Assembly: GCF_017654505.1 (NCBI RefSeq)
Contig: NC_054547.1
Location: 21,817,975-21,881,974, forward strand
Direction: 5' to 3'
DNA length: 64,000 nucleotides
DNA from: Polyodon spathula
Taxonomy: Eukaryota; Chordata; Actinopteri; Acipenseriformes; Polyodontidae
The translations under genes were made by a program, and so were the position numbers. The stretch's first letter is position 1. Each line of letters opens with the position of its first letter. Below the pieces are notes generated by a model that worked only from the letters and a program-made list of their open reading frames with translations, did no database searches and had not been told where the DNA came from. Positions 32,536-43,640 of this stretch are shown here, piece after piece.

Positions 32536-33120
32536 TCAGCTGAGGCTGTGGCTCTCCTGATGGAGATGCTTAGAAGGCAGAGCTTCCGTCCAGAACTGCA
32601 GCAGGATGCGCAGCTGAGTTGCTGGACAATGCTGCTTCGAAGGCTGGAGCAATGGCAGGTTGACATTGAGCAGAGTGCTGCAGATGGTGTGTCGCTGTGT
32701 GCACACAGCTGGGCAAGTAGAAGGAGCAGGGTTGAAAGGTGAGACAGAGTGGCGGCTGCTTGCGAGCACTGCTAGATGCTTTGCAGATACTGACTGTGAG
32801 GTTGTGCTGAAGAAGGAGGCTGCTTCGTAGGTGGGACGGAGCCACCGACTTGGCCTCTGGTAGAGGGAATCAGGAGTGGATGCTGAGGCTAGCTGGGAGC
32901 TTACCGTAAATGCTGAGGCTAGCTGGAAGCTGTCTGATGGTGTGTAGATCTGCTTAGATGTCTTTTGTGTTTGTAGAAAGTTAAACTGTGTAGTGCAGAC
33001 ACAGCCAAGACAAGATGAGAAACCATCTCTGGAGCCAAGGCTATGGTAGACCGAAAGACTCGCCATCTGTTTGCCAGGATTCCAAAAGCATTTCCTACAC
33101 AGCATCCAGCCCTTAAAGCC
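32536..33120. other. Unassigned, probably YR-element 5' sequence
   Basis: Purine-biased on +, with repeated gctgaggctagctggaagc-type words at 32880-32930. The 189-codon minus-strand frame (32536-33105) is Ser/Leu/Pro-rich without motifs and probably arises from composition. It lies upstream of the RNase H relic in that element's orientation. Confidence 0.3.
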
Positions 33121-33262
33121 TATAAAAATTTAATTTAACTTACTGGAGATACAATGGGTTTTATAAATGCAGCATAATAACAATTACAAAAATATATAGT
33201 ACCTCGAAGGTAACACTAATATTTTTACATTTTAATATATACTGCTGTATATACTACTAAAA

Positions 33263-33272
33263 AAAATTATAT

Positions 33273-33366
<94 letters not shown>
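33263..33366. repeat. (TA)n-(CA)n microsatellite
   Basis: About 30 TA repeats, a short cataca bridge, then (CA)n, ending at the (ATAAGAAC) tail of CR1 copy F. Confidence 0.97.
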
Positions 33367-33439
33367 CATAAGAACATAAGAACATAAGAAAGTTTACAAA
33401 CGAGAGGAGGCCATTCGGCCCATCTTGCTCGTTTGGTTG

Positions 33440-33958
33440 TTAGTAGCTTATTGATCCCAAAATCTCATCAAGCAGCTTCTTGAAGGATCCCAGGGTGTCA
33501 GCTTCAACAACATTACTGGGGAGTTGATTCCAGACCCTCACAATTCTCTGTGTAAAAAAGTGTCTCCTATTTTCTGTTCTGAATGCCCCTTTTTCTAAAC
33601 TCCATTTGTGACCCCTGGTCCTTGTTTCTTTTTTCAGGCTGAAAAAGTCCCTTGGGTCGACACTGTCAATACCTTTCAGAATTTTGAATGCTTGAATTAG
33701 GTCGCCACGTAGTCTTCTTTGTTCAAGACTGAACAGATTCAATTCTTTTAGCCTGTCTGCATATGACATGCCTTTTAAACCCGGAATAATTCTGGTCGCT
33801 CTTCTTTGCACTCTTTCTAGAGCAGCAATATCTTTTTTATAGCGAGGTGACCAGAACTGCACACAATATTCAAGATGAGGTCTTACTAGTGCATTGTACA
33901 GTTTTAACATTACTTCCCTTGATTTAAATTCAACACTTTTCACAATGTATCCGAGCAT
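33440..33958 (-). pseudogene. CR1 ORF2 C-terminal domain
   Basis: Begins MLGYIVKSVEFKSREVML in the same relative position as copies B and G. It carries ALVRPHLEYCVQFWSPRYKK, LERVQRRATRIIPGL, FSLEQRRLRGDLIQAF and the ORF2 terminus LLDEILGSISY. It is separated from RT by two small frameshifts in 33959-34140 (one missing A near 33995). Confidence 0.88.
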
Positions 33959-34129
33959 CTTGTTAGCCTTTTTTATAGCTTCCCCACATTGCTAGATGAA
34001 GACATTTCTGAGTCAACAAAAACTCCTAGGTCTTTTTCATAGATTCCTTCTCCAATTTCAATATCTCCCATATGATATTTATAATGTACATTTTTATTTC
34101 CTGCGTGCAGTACCTTACACTTTTCTCTA

Positions 34130-35188
34130 TTAAATGTCCATTTGCCATGTGTCTGCCCAGTTCTGAATCTTGTCTAGATCATTTTGAATGACCTTTGCTG
34201 CTGCAACAGTGTTTGCCACTCCTCCTACTTTTGTGTCATCTGCAAATTTAACAAGTTTGCTTACTATACCAGAATCTAAATCATTAATGTAGATTAGGAA
34301 TAGCGGAGGACCTAATACTGATCCCTGTGGTACACCGCTGGTTACCACACTCCATTCTGAGGTTTTTCCTCTAATCAGTACTTTCTGTTTTCTACATGTT
34401 AACCACTCCCTAATCCATGTACATGTGTTTCCTTGAATCCCAACTGCGTTCAGTTTGAGAATTAATCTTTTGTGCGGGACTTTGTCAAAAGCTTTCTGGA
34501 AATCTAAATAAACCATGTCATATGCTTTGCAATTATCCATTATCGATGTTGCATCCTCAAAAAAAAAATCAAGCAAGTTAGTTAGACACGATCTCCCTTT
34601 CCTAAAACCATGTTGACTGTCTCCCAGTACCCTGTTACCATATAGGTAATTTTCCATTTTGGATCTTATTATAGTTTCCATAAGTTTGCATATAATAGAA
34701 GTCAGGCTTACTGGTCTGTAGTTACCTGGTTCAGTTTTGTTTCCCTTTTTGTGGATCGGTATTACGTTTGCAATTTTCCAGTCTGTCGGTACCACCCCTG
34801 TGTCAAGAGACTGCTGCATGATCTTGGTTAGCGGTTTGTAAATTACTTCTTTCATTTCTTTGAGTACTACTGGGAGGATCTCATCCGGCCCAGGGGATTT
34901 GTTTATTTTAAGAGCTCCTAGTCCCTTTAACACTTCTGCCTCAGTTATGCTAAAGTTATTTAAAACTGGATAGGAACTGGATGACATGTGGGGCATGTTG
35001 TCAGTATCTTCCTTTGTAAAAACTTGTGAAAAGTAATCATTTAATATATTTGCTATTTTTTTTTCTTCATCTACGATTTTGCCATTTGTATCTCTTAAAC
35101 ATTTAATCTCCTCTTTGAATGTTCTCTTGCTGTTGTAATATTGGAAAAACATTTTGGAATTGGTTTTAGCTCCCTTAGCAATGTTCAT
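34130..35188 (-). pseudogene. CR1 ORF2 reverse transcriptase
   Basis: 352 codons on the minus strand. RT motifs in order: INKSPGPDEILP, NYRPVSLTSIICKLME, QHGFRKGRSC, DMVYLDFQKAFDKVPH (first catalytic Asp), SGVPQGSVLGPPLFLIYIND, and KLVKFADDTKVGG (FADD, catalytic pair). It then runs to NWADTWQM and is shifted by one inserted base near 34136. LLDFFFEDA carries one extra Phe from a T run compared with copy G. The downstream C-terminal part sits in another frame (33440-33958). Confidence 0.88.
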
Positions 35189-35210
35189 TTCTATTTCTCT
35201 CTTGGCCTTT

Positions 35211-36180
35211 CTAACTTCCTTTTTGACTTGCGTTTGCAGTTCCGTGTACTCTTTCTGCGTACTTTCTTTTTTGGTCCTTTTTTAATGCTCTGTAAAGTGC
35301 CTTTTTTCGCTGAATATTTTTTTTAATTGATCTATTAAACCATTTTGGCAATTTAGGGATGTAATTGTTTTGCGCCTCTAGTACTACATTTTTGAAGAAC
35401 AACCATCCTTCTTCTGTGGGTGTTTTCTCTATTTTACTCCAATCTACTTCTGTTAGTCTCTGTTTCATGCCTTCATAGTTTGCTTTTCTAAAATTGTAAA
35501 CCTTAAATTTAGTCTTTACTTTTGGGGATTTAAAAAACACTTCAAATGAGACCATGTTATGGTCTGAGTTTGCCAGTGGTTCTCTGACCTCTGTTTTAGT
35601 TATTCTATCTTCGTTATTTGAAAAGACTAAATCAAGGCATGCCTCCCCTCTAGTTGGTGCCTTCACAAATTGTGTTAGGAAGCAGTCATTTGTCATTTCC
35701 ACCATTTCTATTTCATCCTTCGCTGGGTTTTCCCATTTTATTTGGGGGAAGTTGAAATCCCCCATTAGTATGGCTTCTCCTTTGCTACACACATTTCTAA
35801 TGTCATTGTATAACAGATTATTGTGCTCACCGTCTGAATCTGGCGGTCTATAGCATGCTCCTATTATTATGCCTTTTGAATTTTTGTCTGTTATTCTGAC
35901 CCATATTGATTCGGTTTTTTTTTCTTTGTCCAGGTTTAACACCTGGGCTTCAAGACTGTTTCTTATGTATAGCGCTACCCCTCCTCCTCTTCTGTCCTGC
36001 CTGTCTTTCCTATACAGTGTATACCCACAAATATTATATTCGTCCCCATCACTCTCAGATAACCACGTTTCTGTAACACCTATCACATCATAGTTACCTG
36101 TTAGTGCAGTAGCTTCAAGTTCTAGAATTTTGTTTCTGATACTTCTAGCATTTAGATAAATACATTTAATGGTTGTCTTA
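35211..36180 (-). CDS. CR1 ORF2 apurinic-type endonuclease
   Basis: The minus-strand frame enters with LNARSIRNKILELEA upstream of the first Met, then DVIGVTETWLS (Glu of the active site), RRGGGVALYIRNS, IIIGACYRPP, ILMGDFNFPQI (catalytic D-F-N), CLDLVFSNNED and the closing ANSDHNMVSFEV (S-D-H). All hallmark APE-type residues are present, so this domain looks intact. It is followed by the basic linker KLPKWFNRSIKKNIQRKKAL. The frame ends at 35211 because one extra A in the run near 35272 shifts it away from the RT frame. It nicks target DNA for target-primed reverse transcription. Confidence 0.88.
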
Positions 36181-36250
36181 CCTGAGTTGTTGTTCTTGTT
36201 TTGATGCGGTCTCCCTTCTGTTTTTTTGTTGATTTCTCCCCCCTTCCTTT

Positions 36251-36703
36251 CTAGTTTAAATGCTTCCGAACCTGCTCGAGGATCTTTTCTCCGAGTAGAC
36301 TAGTTCCCTTGTTATTTAAATGCAGTCCATCCCGTCTATACAGATAGTCCTCGTTATAGAATGTGGTCCAATAATCAAGATAGGTGAAGCCTTCCCGTGT
36401 GCACCACGTCTTCAGCCATGCGTTTTGATTAATTATTTCCAGCTGTCCATATGGTCCTTTGCAAGGTGCGGGTAGTATACCAGAAAATACCACAGTTTTG
36501 GTTTTCTCTTTTAATTTCCTTCCTAGCTCTCTGAATTTATTTTGCAGGGATTTTGGTCTGTCTCTTCCAATGTTGTTTGTACCGATGTGGACGACTACTA
36601 CCGGGTCGTCTCCTGTTCGTTCTAGGAGCCTGTCCACGTTTTCAGTGATGTGCTTGACCGAGGCTCCCGGAAGGCAGCACACTGTTGTAGTAAGGGGGTC
36701 CAA
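36251..36703 (-). CDS. CR1 ORF1 C-terminal SGNH/GDSL esterase domain (5' truncated)
   Basis: About 150 codons on the minus strand. It has the block VVVVHIGTNNIGR (about 35-47), the SGNH block III with its Asn; FSGILPAPCKG (about 73-83); INQNAWLKTWC (about 91-101); and block V, YRRDGLHLNNKG (about 122-133), with the catalytic Asp and His. Esterase domains of this kind occur in ORF1 proteins of CR1-like LINEs. The N-terminal part with the GDS serine and any PHD finger is missing because the copy is cut at 36734. ORF2 follows after about 70 bp. Confidence 0.8.
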   Translation of the reverse strand: MDPLTTTVCCLPGASVKHITENVDRLLERTGDDPVVVVHIGTNNIGRDRPKSLQNKFRELGRKLKEKTKTVVFSGILPAPCKGPYGQLEIINQNAWLKTWCTREGFTYLDYWTTFYNEDYLYRRDGLHLNNKGTSLLGEKILEQVRKHLN

Positions 36704-36736
36704 ACTGCGAACTGAACTTGCTGTGTTTCACACATA

Positions 36737-38343
36737 CACTACCGGTCAAAATTTTTAGAACACCCCCATTTTTCCTGTTTTTAATGAAATTTAAGCAGTT
36801 CAAGTCCAATGAATAACCTGAAATGGTACAAAGGTAAGCGATAAACTGCAACAGGTTAAAAAAAAGTTTAGGTTACCAAAAACTGAAAAAAATGTACATT
36901 TCAGAGTTATACAAAAAGGCCTTTTTCAGTGAACAAGTATGGCTTATCAACTCGCAGCTGTTCTGCAGCAATGGAAGTAAATTAAGCCTTGAAAGTTGAT
37001 GCTAACAATTCCTGCAGGTGTCTCAACTTTTACTGATTACTTATAAACCCTCTGTCTGTATAAAAGCAGTGTTGGAACAAACTGTGTTACTACACCCTCT
37101 TAAGCATTATGTGGACTGTATTGTACTGCAGGAAGTAGTATATTGCTATCATAATGGTGAGAAAAAAAGGCAATTAACAAAAGAAGACAGACAGACCATT
37201 ATAACCCTTAAAAGTATAGGTCTTTCCTTTAGAGAAATTGCAAAGAAAGCCAAGGTGTCAGTGAGTATACTTTCCCACACCATCAAAAGGCATTGGAAAC
37301 TTGAGGAAACTCTGACAGGATGAGGTCTGACAGACCCAAAGCCACAACAAAATCAGAAGACAAGTTTCTAAGAGTCAACAGCTTGCGTGATAGGCGGCTC
37401 ACAGGACAACAGCTTCAAGCACAGCCTAACACTGGTTGAAGTAAGCAAGTCTCAGCTTCAACTGTGAAGAGAAGACTTCGAGCTGCAGGTTTGACAGGTT
37501 GAGTAGCAGTAAGAAAGCCATTGCTAAGATGGCAAAATAAGAAAAAGAGGCTTGCCTGGGCCATGAAGCACTGCCAGTGGACTACTGAAGACTGGAAGAA
37601 GGTCTTATGGACCGGTGAATGGAAATTTGAAATCTTCGGTTCATCACGCAGGATTTTTGTATGCCGTCGAGTAGGCGAAAGGATGGTTCCTCGGTGTGTG
37701 ACACCAACTGTCAAATATGGAGGAGGAAGCGTGATTGTCTGGGGCTCTTTTGCTGGATCCAGTGTTGATGACTTGCACAGAATGAGTGGCACCCTGAACC
37801 AAAACGGCTACCACAGCATTTTGCAGCGCCGTGCAATACCCTCTGGTATATGCCTAGTTGGTCAGGGGTTCATCCTACAGCAAGATAATGACCCAAAACA
37901 TATCTCCAGGCTATGTCAAAACTACCTTAGAAGAAAAGAACAAGACGGTAGGCTTCAAGTCATGGAATGGCCAGCACCGTCTCCTGGTTTGGGATGAACT
38001 GGACAGAAGGGTGAAAGCAAAGCAACCTACAAGTGCAACACATTTGTGGGAGACTTCTGCAACAGTGTTGGGAAGAACTTTCCAAAAAATATTTGATTTC
38101 CATTGTAGAAAGAATGCCACGAGTGTGTTCGGCTGTTATATCTGCAAAAGGTGGTTGCTTTGTTGAGTCAAAAATTTAGATTAAATTTTGTTAAACAAAA
38201 CGATTCCATTATTTTTTTTTTTTTATCTCCAATTGTTTATGTGTTCTATGCTTTAATTTCAGAGTACATTGAGACATTAAACTGCGTACATTTCAATAAA
38301 AACTGGAAAAATGGAGGTGTTCTAAAACTTTTGACAAATAGTG
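36737..38343 (+). mobile_element. Tc1-like transposon relic (Tc1-D)
   Basis: 1.6 kb between TA dinucleotides. Left end CACTACCGGTCAAAATTTTT, right end (inward) CACTATTTGTCAAAAGTTTT, both followed by agaacacc(c/t)ccattttt. Inverted repeats are somewhat diverged. It abuts the 5' end of CR1 copy F. Confidence 0.92.
37154..38165 (+). pseudogene. Tc1-like transposase, first catalytic Asp lost
   Basis: The N-terminal HTH piece KKRQLTKEDRQTIITLKSIGL and IAKKAKVSVSILSHTIKRHW is open to a TGA at 37321. After several frame changes a longer frame (37521-37997) carries the catalytic core. The first Asp site reads WTGEWKFEIFGS where relatives have WTDESKFEIFG, so Asp is replaced by Gly. The second Asp is kept in ILQQDNDPKH. 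The third site is broken by a small deletion (WPAPSPGLG then DELDRRVKAKQPTS in another frame). Not functional. Confidence 0.88.
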
Positions 38344-38496
38344 TATATAGTTTATGAGGCAATGCATGAGTAGTAACAAACTAACCTGTAGTTAAATATG
38401 CACTTCTCTGGGTTCAACTCAATTTATGGATAAGGTTTCATAATCCATTCCTTTAAGCTTATGGCCTCATATGCTACAACCACATAAGGAACAGGA

Positions 38497-40361
38497 TCAT
38501 TGCATAAAGAAAGGACAGAAGGTTGTGTCAAGTGTAAGGAATCCTGCAAATCCTGACAATGTACATTTATTCCATACCCCTCCATCACTTACTCTGCCAT
38601 TTGTACCTATGTCCACATAGAGGAACTTAAGATCAGCATCCACTGGGCCCATAAGAACAATTTTGTTAGTGCCCTTGTAATTATAGTAATGTTCTTTGGT
38701 AACTGAATTGTGATATGCTTGCCTTTTAATTCTCCAATGCACCTTGGAAATGCCAAAGTTCCTCAAACTGCTTTTGTAGTGAAAAAATTAAGCTGACAAA
38801 TAGTTTTTGATTCAAAAACACTTGATATACAAGAAAGGTATACCTCCAATACAGTTATATAAGCACAAGATTTAAACTGACTTTGAACAAGGCCTCAGTG
38901 CATGATATGTTTGTATCAGAAAGCACGAATATCCATGGAGTCAAATCGATAGAGATAAAAAGACTGACAAAACTTTACAATGTTGGGTATTTATACCTTT
39001 CTAAACAATTGTTGACTCCACTCCCATTTGTCTTATTTCTGTCCAATGATAGGGGTTTCCACTCTATCATTGCACATTCCCTCTGTGGGGAAAAGGGGAG
39101 GGGTTGCATACCATGTTGTACCTAGCAGGGCGCATTCATCTTGTCTTTCAGTTCCCCTACCATATCTCACACTATCTCTGCTAATCTCCTGCCTTTTGAC
39201 ATTTAGCTCAGTCACCTATCTGTGACTTTGAGTCGTGTTATGCAAAACTGCACGTAGCTGGTTTAACCTTAAACTTACACAATACTGTATAGAAACGTAA
39301 TATAAAAGCATACTAAAGCCTAGTAAGCACATTAAAATGACTATAAAAACACATTCACACACAATTTAAACAAACTTAACTATAAAAGACACATAAACAA
39401 TGTAAAACTTATAATAACATAATTAATACCTCATGCAGAAAGCCATCACTACATTGCAATTTCTTGCCAGGCAGTTTCAGTACTTGGCACTGACAAATAC
39501 TTTTCCTTCAGCAGTTTGTAAAGTTCTTCACACCTTTCAGTTAAAATTTTTGAAATGGCAAAACGGCTAATCCTAAAATTAAATGCGACAGAAGTAAACT
39601 GTTCCCCAGTCGCTAAAAAAGTGTAACTGGCAGGCATTCAGCAGGGCTGATGGACTCTCGCATCACTGTATCTTGTTTCTGAATGGATGGAGTCAACATG
39701 TTCGAAAGCTCTTCAAAATAAGCATGATCCATTTGAAGCCAATATCTGGAATTTAAAAATGTGTAAACAAATAATGTGAGATTATATATAAAATATCTTA
39801 TTAAACCTATTCCATTACCCTCCAAAAAAGTGTTCATTAAAATGTATTCTGATAATACAGTTTACATTTGGAAAGCCTACTGGGCATAGAATATACAATA
39901 TGTGAAATATGTATATTCTTGTATTAGTAATAGCAAACTAACCTATAGTAAAAAAAAAAAATGGTGAAGGCCCAACATGGAAGGTAATAATATGACTAAA
40001 TGTCATCAGACACCACTTTTATTTTATTTGGTGCATTAGGGCTTTAAAAATAAACATGGGTTTGAATATATATATAAGGATAAAGGGCTTCTGCCAATAA
40101 ATAAAATATATAGTATTACTGTACATTGCTCTCAACTGTATTGTGCTTCACTGTAATGTGATATTTTGTAAGGACTGTTAGTTATAAATAATGTTAGCCT
40201 TATCTGTAACTGGTTGTATTGTCACTTTGAAGCTCATTCAGCCGTAAGAGCCACTTCTTAACCCAAATGTTCTTTTGTTGGCTTTTGTGTTTTTCTTCAT
40301 CTTCTAACAAATGAATTAATAGACATGCACGTACAACTCTTTTTCGTTTAATGGCTGCCAT
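38497..40361 (-). pseudogene. PIF/Harbinger transposase (HARBI1-like), exon structure visible
   Basis: Three exon-like pieces on the minus strand. Exon 1 (40361-40204) starts MAAIKRKRVVRACLLIHLLE and ends ..NTTSY plus two bases. Exon 2 begins at 39745 after aaattccag and reads YWLQMDHAYFEELSNML, TPSIQKQDTVMRESI, FLATGEQFTSVAFNFRIS and YLSVPSTETAWQEIA. Exon 3 (about 38790-38497) reads YYNYKGTNKIVLMGPVDADL then VDIGTNGRVSDGGVWNKC, the DDE-4 core. The exon 1/2 phases match (SYR-YWLQ), but the intron starts AT (ataagg) instead of GT. A frameshift lies between FEELW and YYNYKG. C-terminus missing. Confidence 0.75.
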
Positions 40362-40502
40362 TTCAAACTGTTAATTTAATGTTAATTCCAGAACTTCGTG
40401 ACGTAGTTCTCAAATATGATTGGATATTGCTTGGTTTAAAGGCAATTTGTATCGAGTGCGAGTTGCCTGTTCGTTGTATCGTGTAACAGGGCTAACTAAC
40501 AT

Positions 40503-40700
40503 GGGGTTTCCATGTTGGTCAATTTACACATGAAATGATGACGCACGTGCACACTTGGGGGTATACCCGTGTAAATCAGGTTTGTGGCCGAAAAAAAAAA
40601 AATGCTAAAGAGAGGGATAGGGTAAATCTAATTTTCTCTTGTAAATGATGAAAAACACAGGAAAATCCATGCCCAGTTTCGCATGGAAACCCGCATTTCA
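40503..40700. repeat. Possible MITE-like inverted words
   Basis: ggggtttccatg (40503) and catggaaaccc (40672) are inverted, and tttacacatgaaatg / catttcacgtgtaaatg flank them, but in swapped order. This may be a rearranged end of a Harbinger-type element. Weak. Confidence 0.3.
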
Positions 40701-41322
40701 CGTGTAAATGTTAATGAGTGTGTTTATCCTTAAGTGACATCACTATAAATATTGCAAGGGAGCAGGTCAGTTACTATGGATTACAAGATGGTAGAAAGTA
40801 ATGGCTGTTGGGTGATTTTATGGTTAGCGGTGGTATAGTTCACCTTAATGATAATGTGGGCGGCTTTTTTGGCTTCCAAGCAAGGCTTGGGAAGCCTATT
40901 GTTATTGTTCAACTTTTTTTTTTTCTTCCCAAAACTTTAAACTCCTGCTGCTTCAAAGCTGTGTGACTGATCAGATTATGATTTGGCAGATAACGAGCTG
41001 GATACATTTGCTGTCAGATGCTGAAAAAATTGTACTACTGCGTCCCTGCAATTGGTGCCATGACGCATTTTTAGATAAAACTTTTCAAAATCTTCTTCTT
41101 GGGAAGCGGTGAAGCGATTGATCTGACACTTGGCATATATCATCAGCATCTAAACTGGTACCAAGTTTGCGAAGTAGAAGTTTCTGCGATAAATTTTAAT
41201 GTCAAAATGGCTGCCACCATTCTTATCGAAACACACCCTTAACAGCAAACTGCTACTATTTGAACACCGTTTGACCAACAAAGTGCAAACTTGGTAGTAC
41301 ACAGGGTAATTGTTACCTATGT

Positions 41323-42238
41323 TTATCAGTTTTACAACAAAATATTCTACCGACGGTCACATGTAAAGTTTTAGACTTTAAAATTTTGAGGAGTCAACTG
41401 TTTCCAAATGAACGGATTGGCGTTTTGATGTGATTCGTAGTCAGAAAGTGCCGCATCGTTGTTGACGAAAAATTCTTGACCACAATTTGGTTTTACGGCA
41501 TACTGGTAAAGTATTGTCCCAGTAACAATGGAAAAGATTGTGCTTACAAAACAGCCGTTTTGTTTTACCGGTGTTACTGCGTCGAAACTTTTTTGTTTTT
41601 TAAGAAGCAAGACACTTATAACAAACGACTCAAGTTGAACATTTAACTCTTGAGTCGAACGAAATCGACCATGAGCATGTCACCGAACCATGGCATTTTT
41701 TCGGAACACCAGTGTTAAAGAGAGATTTGGTTGAAAGGGACTTGACAGCAATATGGAACCAATCATAATTTTCGTCGAACAAACTTCTTACGGGACGACA
41801 TTTTTTAATGCGATTGCACTGCTGTTTCCCGTTCACTCGACGAATGATTACAGACATTAACTTAAGGGGCACGAAACTAGGGTCGAAACAGGTTCTGTAC
41901 GGTACAGGGGGGAGGTGATTTTTAGTAACTACCTCCTCTTTGGGTCGTCATTATTCATGTTCAAATCCCTGAACCTACAGAACTCGTCTTGCTAGCGAGC
42001 TATGTTGCTGCTTGTACACATGGTTATCACCAAACTACCAGTAGAGTCTTACTCTCATTCGTTGCAGGATGTTCGATCTCTGTAATAAAATTTTTTTTAC
42101 TTTGTCAGATTGGAGTCGTTGCTCATTCCTCACGAAAAGCCTCTCGACTTGTCAGGGCGCTCTTTCGAAAACGAAGTCAATGTAGACGTATCGATCTATA
42201 CTACAACGTCCGTCCCGAGACTGTTTATACAAATATGT
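41323..42238. other. Non-reversed complement of 42231-43198
   Basis: Complementing each base WITHOUT reversing turns this block into a close copy of the adjacent 42231-43198. Two examples: 41831-41847 complemented gives caagtgagctgcttact, identical to 42765-42781; 41849-41867 complemented gives atgtctgtaattgaattcc, identical to 42784-42802. Matches run the full length with many 1-4-base indels. The predicted peptides in this block are meaningless for that reason. See findings. Confidence 0.9.
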
Positions 42239-42849
42239 CAAAATGATTGTTTTATAGATGGCTGCCAGGTGTACATTTTCATCTGAAATTTAAAACTGCC
42301 TCAGTTGACAAAAGGTTTACTTGCCTAACTCAAAACTACACAAGCATCATCCTTGACACTGTAGCAATACAACTGACTTTTAAGAAACTGTTGTTAAACC
42401 AAAATGGCCGTATGACGCATTTCTTCAATGTGTATAAAAAACACACACACACACACACTTAAAAACTAAAAACGAATGTTTGTGCGGCAAACAAAATGGC
42501 CACATGACGCATCTTTGAAAAAAAAAAAAATTCTTCTTCTGGGGAACTAGTGGTTGCTGATTTCAAACTTGGTAAATTGAGAACTCAGCTTGCTTCTACT
42601 GGTACCGTTACAGTGGCTTGGGAGCCGTAAAAAATCTCTTGTGGGTTCACATTTCTCTCTAAAACCACTTACCATGAACTGCGTTATGACCTTGTTATAG
42701 TATTAAAGCAGCTGTTTGAGAATGCCCTTGCTGTAAAAATTACGCTAAAGTTAAACACAAAGAGCAAGTGAGCTGCTTACTAAATGTCTGTAATTGAATT
42801 CCCTTGCTTTTGATCCCAGCTTTGTCCAAAGACAATGCATGTCCGCCCT

Positions 42850-43090
42850 CCACTAAAAATCATTGGAGTGAGGAGGAAACCCAAGCATTAATAAGTATAG
42901 TTAGTGACTTGGATGTCTTGAGCCAGAACGATCGCTCGAAACAACGTAAGAAGCATGTGTACCAATAAGTGGTTGATGGTCTCTCAGAATGAGGAGTAGA
43001 GCACACAGTCCTACAAGCTAGAGACATATTTAAAAAAAAAATGAAACAGTCCTACCTGCAGCAACGAGTAAGGAGGTGCTGTTCAGGAGA
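42850..43090 (+). pseudogene. Myb/SANT-like domain, Harbinger-associated
   Basis: The + frame reads PSTKNHWSEEETQALISIVSDL then SKQRKKHVYQ-stop-VVDGLSE-stop-GVEHTVLQARDIFKKKMKQSY. The WSEEET..L start, KHVY, and final TxxQxRDxxKKxK match the trihelix Myb/SANT-like domain that PIF/Harbinger elements encode in a second ORF. Two stops. A complemented copy lies at about 41900-42120. Confidence 0.6.
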
Positions 43091-43640
43091 AGCAGGACAG
43101 TCCCGCAGAGAAATGCTTTTTGCTTCAGTTACATCTGGCATAGCTATATATGTGTTGCAGGGCCTCTGAACAAAGTTGACAAACTTGTAAATACAGCAAT
43201 GAACTGTGGTTTTATGCACCCCAAACACATTGCCAACTACCCTGTACTCAGCTGAGTAACCTTAACCCTGTACTCAGCCTAGGATGTCAGCCTATACAGA
43301 GCAATTGCCACTCTTTTTTTCCACTGACACAGGAGGAAGTATGTAATTCCTTTTTGGCTGCATATCTTCCTTTACCAGTTCCACTATAATGCTGAATGTT
43401 GCCCTGGTGAAGGGAAAGGACTCTATCCACTGTAGATCTGTAAAAGAGTGATGCAGCACAACCTCTTCTCACCAGCAAGATGGATGAGTATGTGTCCAAA
43501 CTGTCCTTTCTCTAGCCATTGGTATTACATAGCAAGGCATAAGGTTTTACTGATAGAGGATGTTTGGAGGTTCAAGCTCCTGAAACCAAGGCAAAACATC
43601 CATTGTTTCCAATCCAGACAGCCTTGGGAGCAAACGTGGA
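43060..43640 (-). pseudogene. Second PIF/Harbinger transposase relic, N-terminal half
   Basis: The minus strand reads, across frame changes, KKRVAIALYRL then AEYRV, LAMCLGCIKPQFIAVF (VGNVFGVHK-type words in another frame) and LCQM-LKQKAFLCG, ending at a donor-like ctgcag|gtagga near 43060. The 'vAiALyrLas..eyr.v...FGv.k.tv' pattern is the helical region before the DDE core in HARBI1-like proteins. The core itself is absent. Duplicated words at 43240-43280 (aaccctgtactcagc) add damage. Confidence 0.55.

Larger units (their letters stand above)
33367..36734 (-). mobile_element. CR1-clade LINE, longest copy (copy F)
   Basis: 3.37 kb on the minus strand, with its 3' tail of TTATGTTC units at 33367-33390. 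It carries part of ORF1 (esterase), a complete-looking endonuclease, RT and C-terminal domain. The 5' end is cut where Tc1-D begins (36737). It has few lesions: a 1-base insertion in an A run near 35272, one near 34136 and one near 33995. These homopolymer-type changes could be real or residual sequencing error. Confidence 0.95.

Noticed and set aside
35554..36093. Plus-strand frames of 99 and 74 codons
   Set aside because: Antisense shadows of the CR1 endonuclease on the minus strand.
37000..38400. CRISPR-like or phage-like regularities anywhere in the window
   Set aside because: No spaced identical short repeats; the genome is clearly eukaryotic.
41371..42246. Three frames (79, 80 and 85 codons) with unusual, CpG-rich composition, at first taken as a foreign coding segment
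   Set aside because: The block is the non-reversed complement of 42231-43198, so its translations have no meaning.
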